Shown here one piece after another: positions 19,784-28,981 of a stretch of DNA of 64,000 nt (position 1 is the stretch's first letter; every line of letters begins with the position of its first letter). The notes beneath the pieces were generated by a model. The model was given only the letters and a program-made list of their open reading frames with translations. It was not told where the DNA came from and ran no database searches. Both the position numbers and the translations under genes were made by a program. Origin of the DNA: Chitinophaga oryziterrae (lineage in GTDB: Bacteria; Bacteroidota; Bacteroidia; Chitinophagales; Chitinophagaceae); NCBI RefSeq assembly GCF_009758125.1, contig NZ_WRXO01000010.1, forward strand, positions 124,001 through 188,000. The letters run 5' to 3'.

Positions 19784-20218
19784 TTACTTATTACTCAACA
19801 TAGTACCCATCAGTTCGTCAAGATTCTTCACGTTAAAAGGTTTAGCCAGGAAATAACTGGCGCCTGCTTTTAATGCTTTCTGCTTCTCCATCCCATTGTC
19901 GTACGCACTGATTGTTATTACTGGCAGCGCAGGGCACTGCATCTTTATATCCGGAATTGCTTCAAGACCTGAACCATCCGGCAGGTGAATATCCAGGAAA
20001 AGGATATCGGGCTGCTGATGTTCCTGTAGGTATTGCATGCCTTCCGTAAGAGCATGTACATACTTTACACTATATCCATGTTTCACCAGGCTCAATTGCA
20101 ATAGTTTACAGATATCGGGTTCATCGTCGATAATCAGAATAAATGGCCCTTTCTTCCCCCTGTTTGTTAATACTGAGTCGGATGGAAGTTCCACATCCGG
20201 TTTTATATCTTGTGACAT
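19784..20218 (-). CDS. single-domain response regulator
   Basis: A 144-residue stand-alone receiver. The N-terminal tail of about 25 residues is polar; the receiver has IDDEPD, phosphoacceptor Asp in DILFLDIHLPDGSGLE, and lysine in YFLAKPFNV. No output domain is present, so it either relays phosphate or acts by protein contact. It is upstream of the sigma-54 regulator and probably co-transcribed with it. With the kinases at 14.7 and 16.6 kb it could take part in a phosphorelay (inference). Confidence 0.9.
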   Translation of the reverse strand: MSQDIKPDVELPSDSVLTNRGKKGPFILIIDDEPDICKLLQLSLVKHGYSVKYVHALTEGMQYLQEHQQPDILFLDIHLPDGSGLEAIPDIKMQCPALPVITISAYDNGMEKQKALKAGASYFLAKPFNVKNLDELMGTMLSNK

Positions 20219-20399
20219 GCTTACACTTATTCCATTAAGAAATTGATTACCAAGTATTAAAGAAGTACATTTTCCTCACTTTCAATCTATCTGCACTCAA
20301 TATGCCGATATACCCCGTAAGTACATGTAACCAATCATTACTTTCAAATATCAATCCATTATAAATGTATTGATTTCCAGAACCCGAACCCTTAGAACC

Positions 20400-20415
20400 G
20401 TGGAATAAATTCCAC
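20400..20415. promoter_or_regulatory. palindrome, possible operator
   Basis: GTGGAAT, two bases, ATTCCAC: perfect 7-bp arms. It lies 182 bases upstream of the minus-strand receiver/sigma-54 regulator genes and could be a regulator binding site. No partner protein can be named. Confidence 0.4.
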
Positions 20416-20546
20416 AGCCCTTATAAAATCTCCACACTCAGCAGTATTACATATGAGAAATTATGCTCTTGGACTATATGGTATACTAATTGAAACGCTA
20501 TATATCGCAGGATTTTTTTTCATTCATAACTGTTGTTTAGTTATTT

Positions 20547-20576
20547 GTCCCGGAGTAGTAGCCGGGACTTTTTTTT
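20547..20576 (+). terminator. orphan rho-independent terminator
   Basis: Stem GTCCCGG / CCGGGAC with an 8-base loop followed by eight T. The nearest plus-strand gene upstream ends at 18040 and is separated by minus-strand genes, so this terminator may end an unannotated small RNA starting between about 20220 and 20500. Confidence 0.75.
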
Positions 20577-20740
20577 ACCATTAACAATTCATTCACACTT
20601 TTGTTGTTATTACCTCATACATTTGAATGACAATATATCAGCATTTCATATTACAGTCTATACTTAGGGAATATGCCACACACTTGCCACTAGCCAGCAT
20701 AGTCGTGCGATTTTTAACTTCATGTCTAAACTAAACCATC

Positions 20741-20980
20741 ATGCGTACGCTTGCTTGTACCTTTCTGATCAATGGCGTAAATACTAAAGTTGCACTAAGA
20801 AAAAGAGGTCGGGAAAAGAGATTCCAGATAGTTGTAAGGGGACAGGTACTGGAATACACCTACACAAATGAAAGTGAAATCCAGCAGGTAGATGGGCCAG
20901 AACTGCCAGAAAGCGCCCTCCTGCCTCACATAGAATGGATGATAAGACATTACTTTACAGATGCAAAAAAAGAACAATAA
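20741..20980 (+). CDS. small protein of unknown function
   Basis: A 79-residue soluble protein (MRTLACTFLINGVNTKVALRKRGREK...), basic in the first third and acidic afterwards, ending with IEWMIRHYFTDAKKEQ. Alternating strands in the first half (FLINGVNTKVALRK, RFQIVVRGQVLEYTYT) suggest a small beta-rich fold. I do not recognise the family. It lies 47 bases upstream of the helicase gene, and the helicase promoter begins just after its stop codon. Confidence 0.6.
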   Translation: MRTLACTFLINGVNTKVALRKRGREKRFQIVVRGQVLEYTYTNESEIQQVDGPELPESALLPHIEWMIRHYFTDAKKEQ

Positions 20981-20990
20981 GCAGGCTTCT

Positions 20991-21022
20991 TTTGTGTAGC
21001 TTAGGGAACTCCCGTACTTTTG
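20991..21022 (+). promoter_or_regulatory. consensus promoter giving a leaderless helicase mRNA
   Basis: TTTG at 20991-20994, a 20-base spacer, and TACTTTTG at 21015-21022: both elements match the Bacteroidota housekeeping consensus. The helicase ATG is at 21028, six bases after the -7 element, where transcription would normally begin. Confidence 0.7.
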
Positions 21023-21027
21023 CCCCA

Positions 21028-22350
21028 ATGCAAAACGAATCATACACTCTTACAAACATCCTTTCTGCTTTAAAAATCGATGCGCTGAACGAGATGCAAC
21101 TGGCATCCATCGAAGCAAATAAGCAGGCAGACAACGTCGTACTACTCTCTGCCACAGGCTCGGGCAAAACATTAGGTTTTCTTTTACCCGTACTGGACCT
21201 GCTGGATATCAATAATCCTACAACCCAGGCACTGATAGTAGTTCCTTCCAGAGAACTTGCGCTCCAGATAGAGCAGGTATTTAAAAGTATGGGAACGGGC
21301 TTTAAAGTAACCTGCTGCTATGGCGGACACCTGAGAGAAACAGAGGAAAACAACCTGATAGAAGCTCCTGCAGTCATCATAGGTACACCAGGCCGCCTGT
21401 GTGATCACCTGCGCCGGGAGAATATTAAACCAGATGGTATCCATACCCTCGTACTGGATGAGTTCGATAAGTCCCTGGAACTCGGCTTCCAGGAAGAACT
21501 GGCGTTCATCCTTCACTCTCTTAAATCCCTGAAGAAAAGGATCCTTACTTCCGCTACCGATGCTGTCGAGATCCCCGAATTCGTAGGACTCACAGAACCG
21601 GTTGAACTCAACTTCATCACAGAAGATACATCCAAAGCCCTCGCTATTCAATACCTGGAAAGCGATGGTAAAGATAAACTCGATACCCTCTTCCGCCTCA
21701 TATGTATGCTGGGCAACCGCTCTACCATCGTATTCTGTAACCACAGGGAAGCGGTAGAACGTACCAATAACCTGCTCAAAGAAAACGGACTGGTGAGCGT
21801 ATTTTATCACGGCGCTATGGAACAGCAGGAAAGGGATGCTGCCCTCGGCAAATTCAGGAACGGCTCTTCGAATATCCTGGTAACAACAGACCTCGCTGCA
21901 CGTGGATTGGATATCCCGCACATCCGCTATATTATCCATTACCACCTGCCTAATACAGAAGATACATTCACCCACCGTAATGGCAGAACTGCCAGAATGG
22001 ATGCAAGTGGTACCGCCATTCTGATCATAGGGCCGGAAGAAAAACTCCCTGCTTATGTTTCAGAAGAAGCGACTCCCATTACCTTACCGGACGAGATAGA
22101 ACTTCCCGAGAAGCCAAAATGGACGACCTTCTTTATCAGTGCCGGTAAAAAAGATAAAGTAAATAAAGTAGATATCGTAGGCTTCCTTACCAATAAAGGA
22201 CAGTTGAAGAAAGAAGAAATAGGGCTGATAGAAGTAAAGGATTTCTTCTCCTTTGTGGCTATTCGCAAATCAAAAGCCAGCACAACATTGCAGCTTGTAC
22301 AAAACGAGAAGATCAAGAATAAAAAAGTAAAGATTGATATCGCTAAATAA
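21028..22350 (+). CDS. DEAD/DEAH-box RNA helicase
   Basis: A 440-residue ATP-dependent helicase. Visible motifs in order: a Q-like region (NEMQLASIEA), motif I ATGSGKT, Ia PSRELALQ, Ib TPGRL, motif II as VLDEFD (DEFD rather than DEAD), motif III SAT, IV IVFCNHRE, V TTDLAARGLDIP, VI HRNGRTARM. The C-terminal 80 residues form a DbpA-like RNA-binding extension (VDIVGFLTNKGQLKKEEIGLIEVKDFFSFVAI). This layout resembles DbpA-type helicases involved in ribosome assembly. The frame is open up to 20935, but the ATG at 21028 matches the family and the promoter position. Confidence 0.93.
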   Translation: MQNESYTLTNILSALKIDALNEMQLASIEANKQADNVVLLSATGSGKTLGFLLPVLDLLDINNPTTQALIVVPSRELALQIEQVFKSMGTGFKVTCCYGGHLRETEENNLIEAPAVIIGTPGRLCDHLRRENIKPDGIHTLVLDEFDKSLELGFQEELAFILHSLKSLKKRILTSATDAVEIPEFVGLTEPVELNFITEDTSKALAIQYLESDGKDKLDTLFRLICMLGNRSTIVFCNHREAVERTNNLLKENGLVSVFYHGAMEQQERDAALGKFRNGSSNILVTTDLAARGLDIPHIRYIIHYHLPNTEDTFTHRNGRTARMDASGTAILIIGPEEKLPAYVSEEATPITLPDEIELPEKPKWTTFFISAGKKDKVNKVDIVGFLTNKGQLKKEEIGLIEVKDFFSFVAIRKSKASTTLQLVQNEKIKNKKVKIDIAK

Positions 22351-22375
22351 ATTGTTAAAAATATCCAGCTGAATA

Positions 22376-22409
22376 AAAGAAGAAAGCTCTTTACAGAGCT
22401 TTCTTCTTT
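22376..22409. terminator. bidirectional terminator helicase / susD
   Basis: Perfect 15-bp stem AAAGAAGAAAGCTCT / AGAGCTTTCTTCTTT with loop TTAC, A-rich on the left and T-rich on the right, between convergent genes. Confidence 0.9.
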
Positions 22410-22418
22410 ATAATAATA

Positions 22419-23948
22419 TTACTTTATCAGCCAGGGTTTCGTATTCAGATTATCTGCCCCTTGTCTTTCAACAGCAGCAGTTCTGTTCACCCCATTCAGC
22501 GATTGTTCTTTCAACGGATAAATAAATCTTACAGGCACTCTTCCATCGTTCAAATTGGAAGGACCAGGCACTATTTCAGGCATACCCGTGCGGCGCCAGT
22601 CGAACCATGCTTCCAGCCCGTTGAAATAATATGCTATCCACTTTTGTAAAGCGATCTTCGCCAGTCTCTCACTTTTATCTCCACTGTAAACTACACCCGC
22701 CTGGGTAAGATACCCCGCCGGCATGCTTACATCAATTCCATATACGGAAGGAACGACCGCTTTCCAGTAATCAAAGTTAGCAACTACCCCATTTGTATAA
22801 TAAGTCTCCGCAGTCTCATTTGTGATCAATCCCATTTCAGTAGCTTCTGCCAGGGAAAATTCCAATTCTGAATAGGTCATCAGCAATCCTCTTGCAGCCG
22901 CAGGATCAGGCGCTGCCTGTCCCTGATCATTACATACCAGGCAGGCAAAAGTGTAGCCTATCCTGGAAACACCCTGTACACCACCATTATAGGCCAGTGC
23001 ATCTACGTCGCTCAGGCCATTGGGGATCCCTGCTATTACAGGAGTACCTGCTGCCACAGACTTCTGTGTAGGACGGCCGAATACTTTTAACCGTGGATCA
23101 CCTAAAGCCGTTAAGCGGTCGCTGAGTGTTTTACTCACACGGAACTCATCAATGGACCCTACACGGCTACCATATAATGGCCATTGGTTAGGTGCGGCAG
23201 ACTGATATTTCAGTTCTGCATTATCACTGTTGTTTTCAAAAACGGGGTTGTTGATGCGGTCACTGACAATGGCTTCCATCGCAGCACTTACGTCTTTCCT
23301 TTTAGACATACGCAGCAGGTAGCGGATGCGTAACGAATTGGCCAGCTTGCGCCAGTGAATAATAGAAGAAGCACCACCACCATAAAGAATATCCCCATCC
23401 AGGTTGATAGTACTGCCACCTGTAGCCAATACCTTATTAGCCTTTTCAAGATCTGCCAGTATACCTGTATAAATATCTTCCTGTTTGTCATATACCGGCT
23501 GGTACAACCCTTCCAGCTTAGCTTTGCCTGCCTCGGAATACGGAATATCCCCATATGCATCTGTTGCCTGCGCAAACATCCACGACTTTAATATCAGCGA
23601 CACACCATAATAAGGATTGGTTTCATCAGTCCCCACAGCAGCAAAAATATTCTGGAGGTTGCGATAGTTATCATACACATCGTCCCATACGCTGTTTTGC
23701 TCTCCCCACAGGTAGCGGTCCTCATTCACAAACTGGATCTTTGCATGATGCTGCACAACGATATTACCAATACCCCAGGCAGTATTCACCTGCCTGTTCA
23801 TCATATTACGGATCACGCCACTCAGCAACAGATCTGGTGTTACATTGGTAGGATTATTTTCGTCTGTATTCGTCTCACTGAAATCGCGGGTACAGGCAGA
23901 CAAAAGTCCGGCAATCAAAACAAACGTTATTATATTAAATAGTCTCAT
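22419..23948 (-). CDS. SusD/RagB-like nutrient-binding lipoprotein (SusD-like_2)
   Basis: A 509-residue outer-membrane lipoprotein that forms the lid over a SusC-type transporter and helps capture the substrate. The signal peptide ends in the lipobox LLSAC with C19 as the lipidated residue. The N-terminal region NTDENNPTNVTPDLLLSG and the helical (TPR-like) body with SLILKSWMFAQATDAYGDIPYSEAG place it in the SusD-like_2 group. It follows its SusC partner after 30 bases. No glycoside hydrolase or peptidase lies beside the pair, so the substrate cannot be inferred. Confidence 0.94.
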   Translation of the reverse strand: MRLFNIITFVLIAGLLSACTRDFSETNTDENNPTNVTPDLLLSGVIRNMMNRQVNTAWGIGNIVVQHHAKIQFVNEDRYLWGEQNSVWDDVYDNYRNLQNIFAAVGTDETNPYYGVSLILKSWMFAQATDAYGDIPYSEAGKAKLEGLYQPVYDKQEDIYTGILADLEKANKVLATGGSTINLDGDILYGGGASSIIHWRKLANSLRIRYLLRMSKRKDVSAAMEAIVSDRINNPVFENNSDNAELKYQSAAPNQWPLYGSRVGSIDEFRVSKTLSDRLTALGDPRLKVFGRPTQKSVAAGTPVIAGIPNGLSDVDALAYNGGVQGVSRIGYTFACLVCNDQGQAAPDPAAARGLLMTYSELEFSLAEATEMGLITNETAETYYTNGVVANFDYWKAVVPSVYGIDVSMPAGYLTQAGVVYSGDKSERLAKIALQKWIAYYFNGLEAWFDWRRTGMPEIVPGPSNLNDGRVPVRFIYPLKEQSLNGVNRTAAVERQGADNLNTKPWLIK

Positions 23949-23978
23949 TTTTTTCTTTTTTTAAAACGTAAGGACTCA

Positions 23979-26900
23979 TCATAATTTGAAGCTCAGGTTC
24001 ACTCCATAACTACGCGCTGTAGGCAAGCTCATATACTCTATACCAGGTAATGCTGTACCACCTGAGTAAGACATATTCTCCGGGTCCACATGCGGAACAT
24101 GATCCCATAAAAGAAGGTTACGCCCTACCAGGGAAACACTTAATCCTTTAATCAGCCGCTTCCCAAAAACACCCGGAATAGTATAGCCGATCTGCAATTC
24201 TCGCAGCTTCACAAAAGATGCATCATACATTACGCCTTCAGCAATACTACGGCCACCTGTCCATGCACTGTGCCACTCACGTACAGCAACCTTGGTCGTA
24301 TTGGTGCTGAAACTGCCGTCTCCGTTTTGTACAGCTCCTGTACCGATCACACCATTTCCCGGCTTGCTCATGTCATATCCGTCTGCACGTCCTTCCAGCG
24401 TTTCTTTTATAATCCCCCCTTCACGTCCTACTGTTTGTGTATGAGAATATAATTTGCCTCCCTGACGGATATCAAACAGGAAACTCAATCTTACTCCCTT
24501 ATAACTAAAGTTGTTGCCGATCCCCATCAGCCAGTCTGGATTATAATTACCCAGCCTTATTCTTTCTGTAGTAGCTACAGGGCGGCCATTCGCAGCAAAT
24601 ACCATCTGTCCCGTATACTTACCGGATTTATCATAATAAGCAGCTGCCGGGTCAGTATTTTGCACCCTCGCAAAACCAATTCCGTATAAATCACCCATAC
24701 GCTGACCAACCCTTGCTTCCACACTTACACTACGATCTGCCATCACATAATTATCCAGGCCATCACTCAGTTCAATTACTTTACTGCGGTTTGCAGAGAA
24801 GTTCACGTACGCACTCCAGGTGAAATGTTTTTTCTGAACAGGCGTTACGTTCAGCATTACTTCCACTCCACTGTTCCTGATAGATCCTGCATTGATCACA
24901 CGGGTTTCATACCCACTGGTATTGGAAAGAGGAATATTGAGGATCTGATTTTTAGTATTACTCTGATAATAAGTAATATCAATACCTGCACGGTTATTTA
25001 AAAACCGCAGATCTGTTCCAAATTCATAAGCAGAACTTATTTCCGGTTTCAGGTTAAGATTGGAAAGACGGCTGGTTTCTCCGTATACCTGCGATGCACC
25101 ATATGGATCACTCCTGTTGTAGGTTTGTGTAAATGCAAAGGGATCTGTATCATTACCCACCTGTGCAAAACTGGCTCTTACTTTTGCAAAGCTGATAGCA
25201 GCAGGCAGTTTTATCATATCACTGATGACAGCACTTAATGCTACGGAAGAATAGAAATAAGAATTCTTCTCCGTACCTAATGATTTCAGGGCTTCAGGTA
25301 ATGTAAGTGCGCTGCTGCGGTCATTACGGCCTGTTACATCCAGGAACAGTTTGTTATCATAAGACACTCCGGCAGAACCGTAAAAGCTATTAATACGTTT
25401 CCCTACATTATTCTGATTAGCCACCAGTGCAATGCGTGAATTCGTTAACCGATAAATGTCCGGGATATTCAATTGTCCCGCAACGGCTTCATTAAAACGG
25501 GAAGTCTGACGCATCTGGTTACCACCCAACGTAGCATTCACAGAAAACCTGCTATTGATTTCTTTATCTGCCGCAAACAGGAAGTCTGTATTACGCTCTT
25601 CATTGATGATATTTACCTCACGGTATTCTCCATAAGGGAAACGCTGTGTACTGAATGCACGGTGATATTCCCTGCGTTCACTACTCCAGTCAGTAGCAGA
25701 GCGTAACTGTACATTTAACCAGCTGGTAAGATCATATCTTAAGATCACGTTCCCGATCAGACGATCATAATACTGTCCGTTCGTATTTTGAAAAACGGTC
25801 ATGTAGGGATTATCGTGATAATTATAATTCCAGTTGTATTGTTGTTTGTTGTCTAAACCCTTTTGCCACAGGCGGCGCAGGTCACTCACTTTTACGGATG
25901 ATGGCAGCCAGCAGTTAAACAGGTACATAATACTTTCCGTACCATAACTGATAGATGGACGATTATCACTTTCACTTCTGATATAAGAAGCATAAGATTT
26001 AACAGTAAACTTAGGCGTGAGATTATAACTACCGGAGAAGGTAGTGGTATTCCTTTTTAAACCCGTATTAGGCACCATTCCCTTCTGATCCAGGTTCGTG
26101 TAACTTACACGCAGGTCTCCTTTGTCATTACCACCAGTGATCGCCACATTATTAGTGAATGTGCGGCCTGTTTCCAGGAAGTTCTTCAGGTTATCATTAT
26201 CAGCTTCCCATTTGGTTGGAGTGATTACACTCCCTGCCGGTGCATTCATATCACCGCCTGTATACGGGATAGCCGTTCCGTTTAATGTACGGGGGGAATT
26301 AAACTGAGGGAACAACTGTCCTTTATAGGCTGGTCCCCAGCCTTCATCTGTACCATCAGACAAACCGCTGCCGGCGCCATTTACAAAAGCAAAATCTCCG
26401 CCACTGCTGTTCCCCTGTCCGTACACTTTCTGATACTCAGGTAATTTAAGTGGTGTTTCCAGTGTAAGATTGCTGTTTACTTCAACCCCCAGCCCCTGTT
26501 GTTTCTTACCGGATTTCGTCTTGATCATCACTACTCCATTAGCGGCCCTTGAACCATATAATGCAGCTGCTGCAGCGCCTTTCAACACTGTCATACTTTC
26601 TATATCATCAGGGTTGATAAAGCTGGCGCCATTCCCGAAATCCACTTCCAGGTTATTACTGCCGGACCCACCGTTAATGGCATTACTGATAGGTACACCG
26701 TCAATCACATACAATGGCTGGTTCTTGTTCAGGTCTACTGAACGTTCCCCACGGATAGAGACCCTGGAAGAACCACCTACACCGGATGGACTGCTCACTA
26801 CAGTTACACCGGCAACTTTGCCAGCTAACTGGTTCACTACATTCGTTTCACGGGCAGTAGTGAGTTCATCCCCCTTCATTTCCTGCAGGGCATAACCCAG

Positions 26901-27251
26901 CTTCTTTCTCTCTTTTTTAATACCCAGTGCAGTAACAACTACCTCACCCAGCCCTTTTGTATCTATAGCCAGTGAAATAACTGCAGCCTGTGAGGCGGGC
27001 AGCTGTAGTGTAGCAAAACCGATATTACTGATGATGAGCACATCACTGTTCTCTGCCGCTACCGTAAAGTTCCCGTTAGTATCAGTAACGGTCTTTTTAG
27101 AAGTGCCCTTTACCTGGATAGTAGCTCCCGGTAAGGGTTGTTTATCATCGCCGGACAATACTTTACCGCTAATGGACTGAGCCATCGCTGCAAATGAAAA
27201 TAAAATCAGAAAAACACCTGTCGCCAGGCCTTTGAGGCATAAGTTGTGCAT
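23979..27251 (-). CDS. SusC/RagA-family TonB-dependent transporter
   Basis: A 1090-residue outer-membrane protein. Signal peptide (1-24), CarboxypepD_reg-like domain (about 26-105, SISGKVLSGDDKQPLPGATIQVKG), a TonB-contact stretch GLGEVVVTALGIKKERK, plug domain (about 115-225, MTVLKGAAAAALYGSRAANG) and a 22-stranded barrel ending in Leu. It imports a substrate delivered by the SusD protein, using energy from TonB-ExbBD. No anti-sigma factor, hybrid two-component regulator or degradative enzyme accompanies it. A -7 promoter element lies 52 bases upstream. Confidence 0.96.
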   Translation of the reverse strand: MHNLCLKGLATGVFLILFSFAAMAQSISGKVLSGDDKQPLPGATIQVKGTSKKTVTDTNGNFTVAAENSDVLIISNIGFATLQLPASQAAVISLAIDTKGLGEVVVTALGIKKERKKLGYALQEMKGDELTTARETNVVNQLAGKVAGVTVVSSPSGVGGSSRVSIRGERSVDLNKNQPLYVIDGVPISNAINGGSGSNNLEVDFGNGASFINPDDIESMTVLKGAAAAALYGSRAANGVVMIKTKSGKKQQGLGVEVNSNLTLETPLKLPEYQKVYGQGNSSGGDFAFVNGAGSGLSDGTDEGWGPAYKGQLFPQFNSPRTLNGTAIPYTGGDMNAPAGSVITPTKWEADNDNLKNFLETGRTFTNNVAITGGNDKGDLRVSYTNLDQKGMVPNTGLKRNTTTFSGSYNLTPKFTVKSYASYIRSESDNRPSISYGTESIMYLFNCWLPSSVKVSDLRRLWQKGLDNKQQYNWNYNYHDNPYMTVFQNTNGQYYDRLIGNVILRYDLTSWLNVQLRSATDWSSERREYHRAFSTQRFPYGEYREVNIINEERNTDFLFAADKEINSRFSVNATLGGNQMRQTSRFNEAVAGQLNIPDIYRLTNSRIALVANQNNVGKRINSFYGSAGVSYDNKLFLDVTGRNDRSSALTLPEALKSLGTEKNSYFYSSVALSAVISDMIKLPAAISFAKVRASFAQVGNDTDPFAFTQTYNRSDPYGASQVYGETSRLSNLNLKPEISSAYEFGTDLRFLNNRAGIDITYYQSNTKNQILNIPLSNTSGYETRVINAGSIRNSGVEVMLNVTPVQKKHFTWSAYVNFSANRSKVIELSDGLDNYVMADRSVSVEARVGQRMGDLYGIGFARVQNTDPAAAYYDKSGKYTGQMVFAANGRPVATTERIRLGNYNPDWLMGIGNNFSYKGVRLSFLFDIRQGGKLYSHTQTVGREGGIIKETLEGRADGYDMSKPGNGVIGTGAVQNGDGSFSTNTTKVAVREWHSAWTGGRSIAEGVMYDASFVKLRELQIGYTIPGVFGKRLIKGLSVSLVGRNLLLWDHVPHVDPENMSYSGGTALPGIEYMSLPTARSYGVNLSFKL

Positions 27252-27302
27252 AGCAGAATATAGATTGATTGATAGGTTACATCGATTCTGCTGCGAAGAT
27301 TA

Positions 27303-27310
27303 CAAACTTA
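27303..27310 (-). promoter_or_regulatory. putative -7 element for susC
   Basis: Read on the minus strand it is TAAGTTTG, a match to TANNTTTG, 51 bases before the susC ATG. No clear -33 element. Confidence 0.4.
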
Positions 27311-27349
27311 TTTTATGCCCGTTTTAACAGAAGGTTAACAGTTGGTTAA

Positions 27350-28354
27350 TTATATAAATCCCTTCTCCAATGCAAGGAAGGCTTCTCTCGGATTCAGTTG
27401 CTCCCACAGTATAGTATACACGGCCTGTGCCACCGGTATATAAGCGCCTACTTCCCGGTTCATTTCAAACAGGCATTTACTGGCATAATAGCCTTCCGCT
27501 ATCATGCTCAACTCCAGTTGTGCGGCCATTACACTATATCCTTTGCCAATCATATTACCGAAGGTACGGTTACGGCTATGCAAAGAATAGCAGGTTACCA
27601 GCAGGTCTCCCAGATAAGCACTGGCATTGTAATTATGTTCTGAACCGGCTTCAATATGTTCCTGCCCGTAAGTTTCAAGGAAATGCTGCATTTCCCGGAA
27701 GCAGTTGGTAATATAAACACTCAGGAAATTATCTCCGTATTCCAGGCCATGTGCAATACCGGCCCCTAATGCATAAATATTCTTTAATACAGCGGCCAGT
27801 TGCACTCCTATTACATCCCTGTTAACGATTGTTTGCAAATAGCTGTTGCCAAACATGTTGGCGATCTCCTGTGCAGGTTCTTCCTGTAACCCCGAAAATG
27901 TAAGGTAAGAGAGCTTTTCATTGGCTACTTCTTCTGCATGGCAGGGCCCTGTTATAGTGAAATACCTTTCCAGCGGAAGGTCAAACATCTCAGACAGGTA
28001 TTCATTAATCAGGAGGTTATTACCGGGAACCAGTCCTTTGATAGCATTCACAACTTTCTTCCCGTTCAATGCACCGGGAGGTAACAACAGCATCACTTCT
28101 TCCAGGAAAGCAGAAGGTACGGCCAGCACCAGCAAATCACTGGCGGCTACCACTTCTTCCAGGTTACTGCTTAACTGTAAAAGGTTAGTATCGAAATATA
28201 CAGAGGTTAAATAATGCTTGTTATGATGGCGCTGCTGCATATACCGGATCGTGTCGTCATTCCTGATCCACCACATGATCTGTTCCCCGTTATCCGTTAG
28301 TATTTTAGCTAATGCTGTAGCCCAGCTGCCGCTGCCTATAATGCCTGCTTTCAA
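27350..28354 (-). CDS. gpsA: glycerol-3-phosphate dehydrogenase [NAD(P)+]
   Basis: A 334-residue cytoplasmic enzyme that reduces dihydroxyacetone phosphate to sn-glycerol 3-phosphate for phospholipid synthesis. The N-terminal Rossmann loop GSGSWATAL is at residues 7-15, and the mid-domain has VNAIKGLVPGNNLLINEYL, ITGPCHAEEVA and LAAVLKNIYALGAGI. The C-terminal helical domain has YLGDLLVTCYSLHSRNRTFG. The start codon is TTG (28354), giving MKAGIIGSGS; no ATG gives the complete N-terminus. The catalytic lysine lies in the LAAVLKNIYALG segment. Confidence 0.95.
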   Translation of the reverse strand: MKAGIIGSGSWATALAKILTDNGEQIMWWIRNDDTIRYMQQRHHNKHYLTSVYFDTNLLQLSSNLEEVVAASDLLVLAVPSAFLEEVMLLLPPGALNGKKVVNAIKGLVPGNNLLINEYLSEMFDLPLERYFTITGPCHAEEVANEKLSYLTFSGLQEEPAQEIANMFGNSYLQTIVNRDVIGVQLAAVLKNIYALGAGIAHGLEYGDNFLSVYITNCFREMQHFLETYGQEHIEAGSEHNYNASAYLGDLLVTCYSLHSRNRTFGNMIGKGYSVMAAQLELSMIAEGYYASKCLFEMNREVGAYIPVAQAVYTILWEQLNPREAFLALEKGFI

Positions 28355-28705
28355 GTATCTCTTTTTCTTGCAAAGTAAGGAATTTTACCATGCCAATATT
28401 ACCATATCGTTTGGCCCCGTCTACAGGAGCCAATGACAGGAACGTAAAATATAAACAGGTGAATATTTTGCAGCCGGCGGGTTATGGGACCAGCGTTACA
28501 ATACACAATTGCAGAACAGTGCTACCACAAGCTTCCTCAGCACCGTAGGAAGTGGCGGAGCAAATACTTCAGAAATCCCGGCACCTTCGACATGAACTAT
28601 ATTCTGACAAGTACAAAGGTATTAACTGATAATGGACACCGGGCCGGAAGTAATAACGTTAAAAGCAGCGGGAGTTACGGAGACTTCTGCTGCTTTTAAA
28701 CTATA
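28355..28705. other. intergenic region gpsA / histone H1-like gene
   Basis: 351 bases with no convincing gene. At 28659-28700 there is an inverted repeat (TTAAAAGCAGC / GCTGCTTTTAA, loop about 20 bases) just past the stop of the H1-like gene; it ends in T on the minus strand and probably acts as its terminator. Nothing else was recognised. Confidence 0.5.
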
Positions 28706-28981
28706 TTATTTTTCAGTGTCAGGTGTAGCAGCAACGGCAGCTTTCTTAGTAGATACTTTTGCTTTTTTTACAGCCTTTTTCTTTACCGTTACAACCTTCT
28801 TCTTTGTTTTGTCCAGTCCTTTGCTCAACAATTTCGCAGCCTTCTTAATCCTGTTTTTGAATTTGCCTTCCCCCAATTCTTTTTTCAGATCAACTAACAG
28901 AAGATTCAACTTTTCTTCTATTGTATTGCGGGCATCTTTACGGGAAGATTTAGCTGCCTTTGGAGCATTTGTAGTAGCCAT
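28706..28981 (-). CDS. histone H1-like basic protein
   Basis: A 91-residue, very lysine-rich protein. The first 55 residues form a predicted amphipathic helical region (IEEKLNLLLVDLKKELGEGKFKNR in two parts); the rest is a Lys/Ala/Val repeat tail (VKKKAVKKAKVSTKK) like eukaryotic H1 tails and chlamydial HC1. Such proteins bind and compact DNA without sequence specificity. Low-complexity tails make family assignment by eye uncertain; it could also be an RNA-binding protein. Confidence 0.75.
   Translation of the reverse strand: MATTNAPKAAKSSRKDARNTIEEKLNLLLVDLKKELGEGKFKNRIKKAAKLLSKGLDKTKKKVVTVKKKAVKKAKVSTKKAAVAATPDTEK

Larger units (their letters stand above)
20219..20740. other. intergenic region with orphan terminator and palindrome
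   Basis: 522 bases between the minus-strand receiver gene and the plus-strand gene at 20741. It contains a 16-bp palindrome (20400-20415), a plus-strand terminator that no annotated gene feeds (20547-20576), and on the minus strand a sigma-54-like element at 20673-20689 (GG and GC exactly ten bases apart, two mismatches to the consensus). No protein-coding frame looks real. Confidence 0.6.

Noticed and set aside
28484-28699. 71-codon plus-strand frame
   Set aside because: No recognisable domain, and it overlaps the terminator-like repeat of the H1-like gene.
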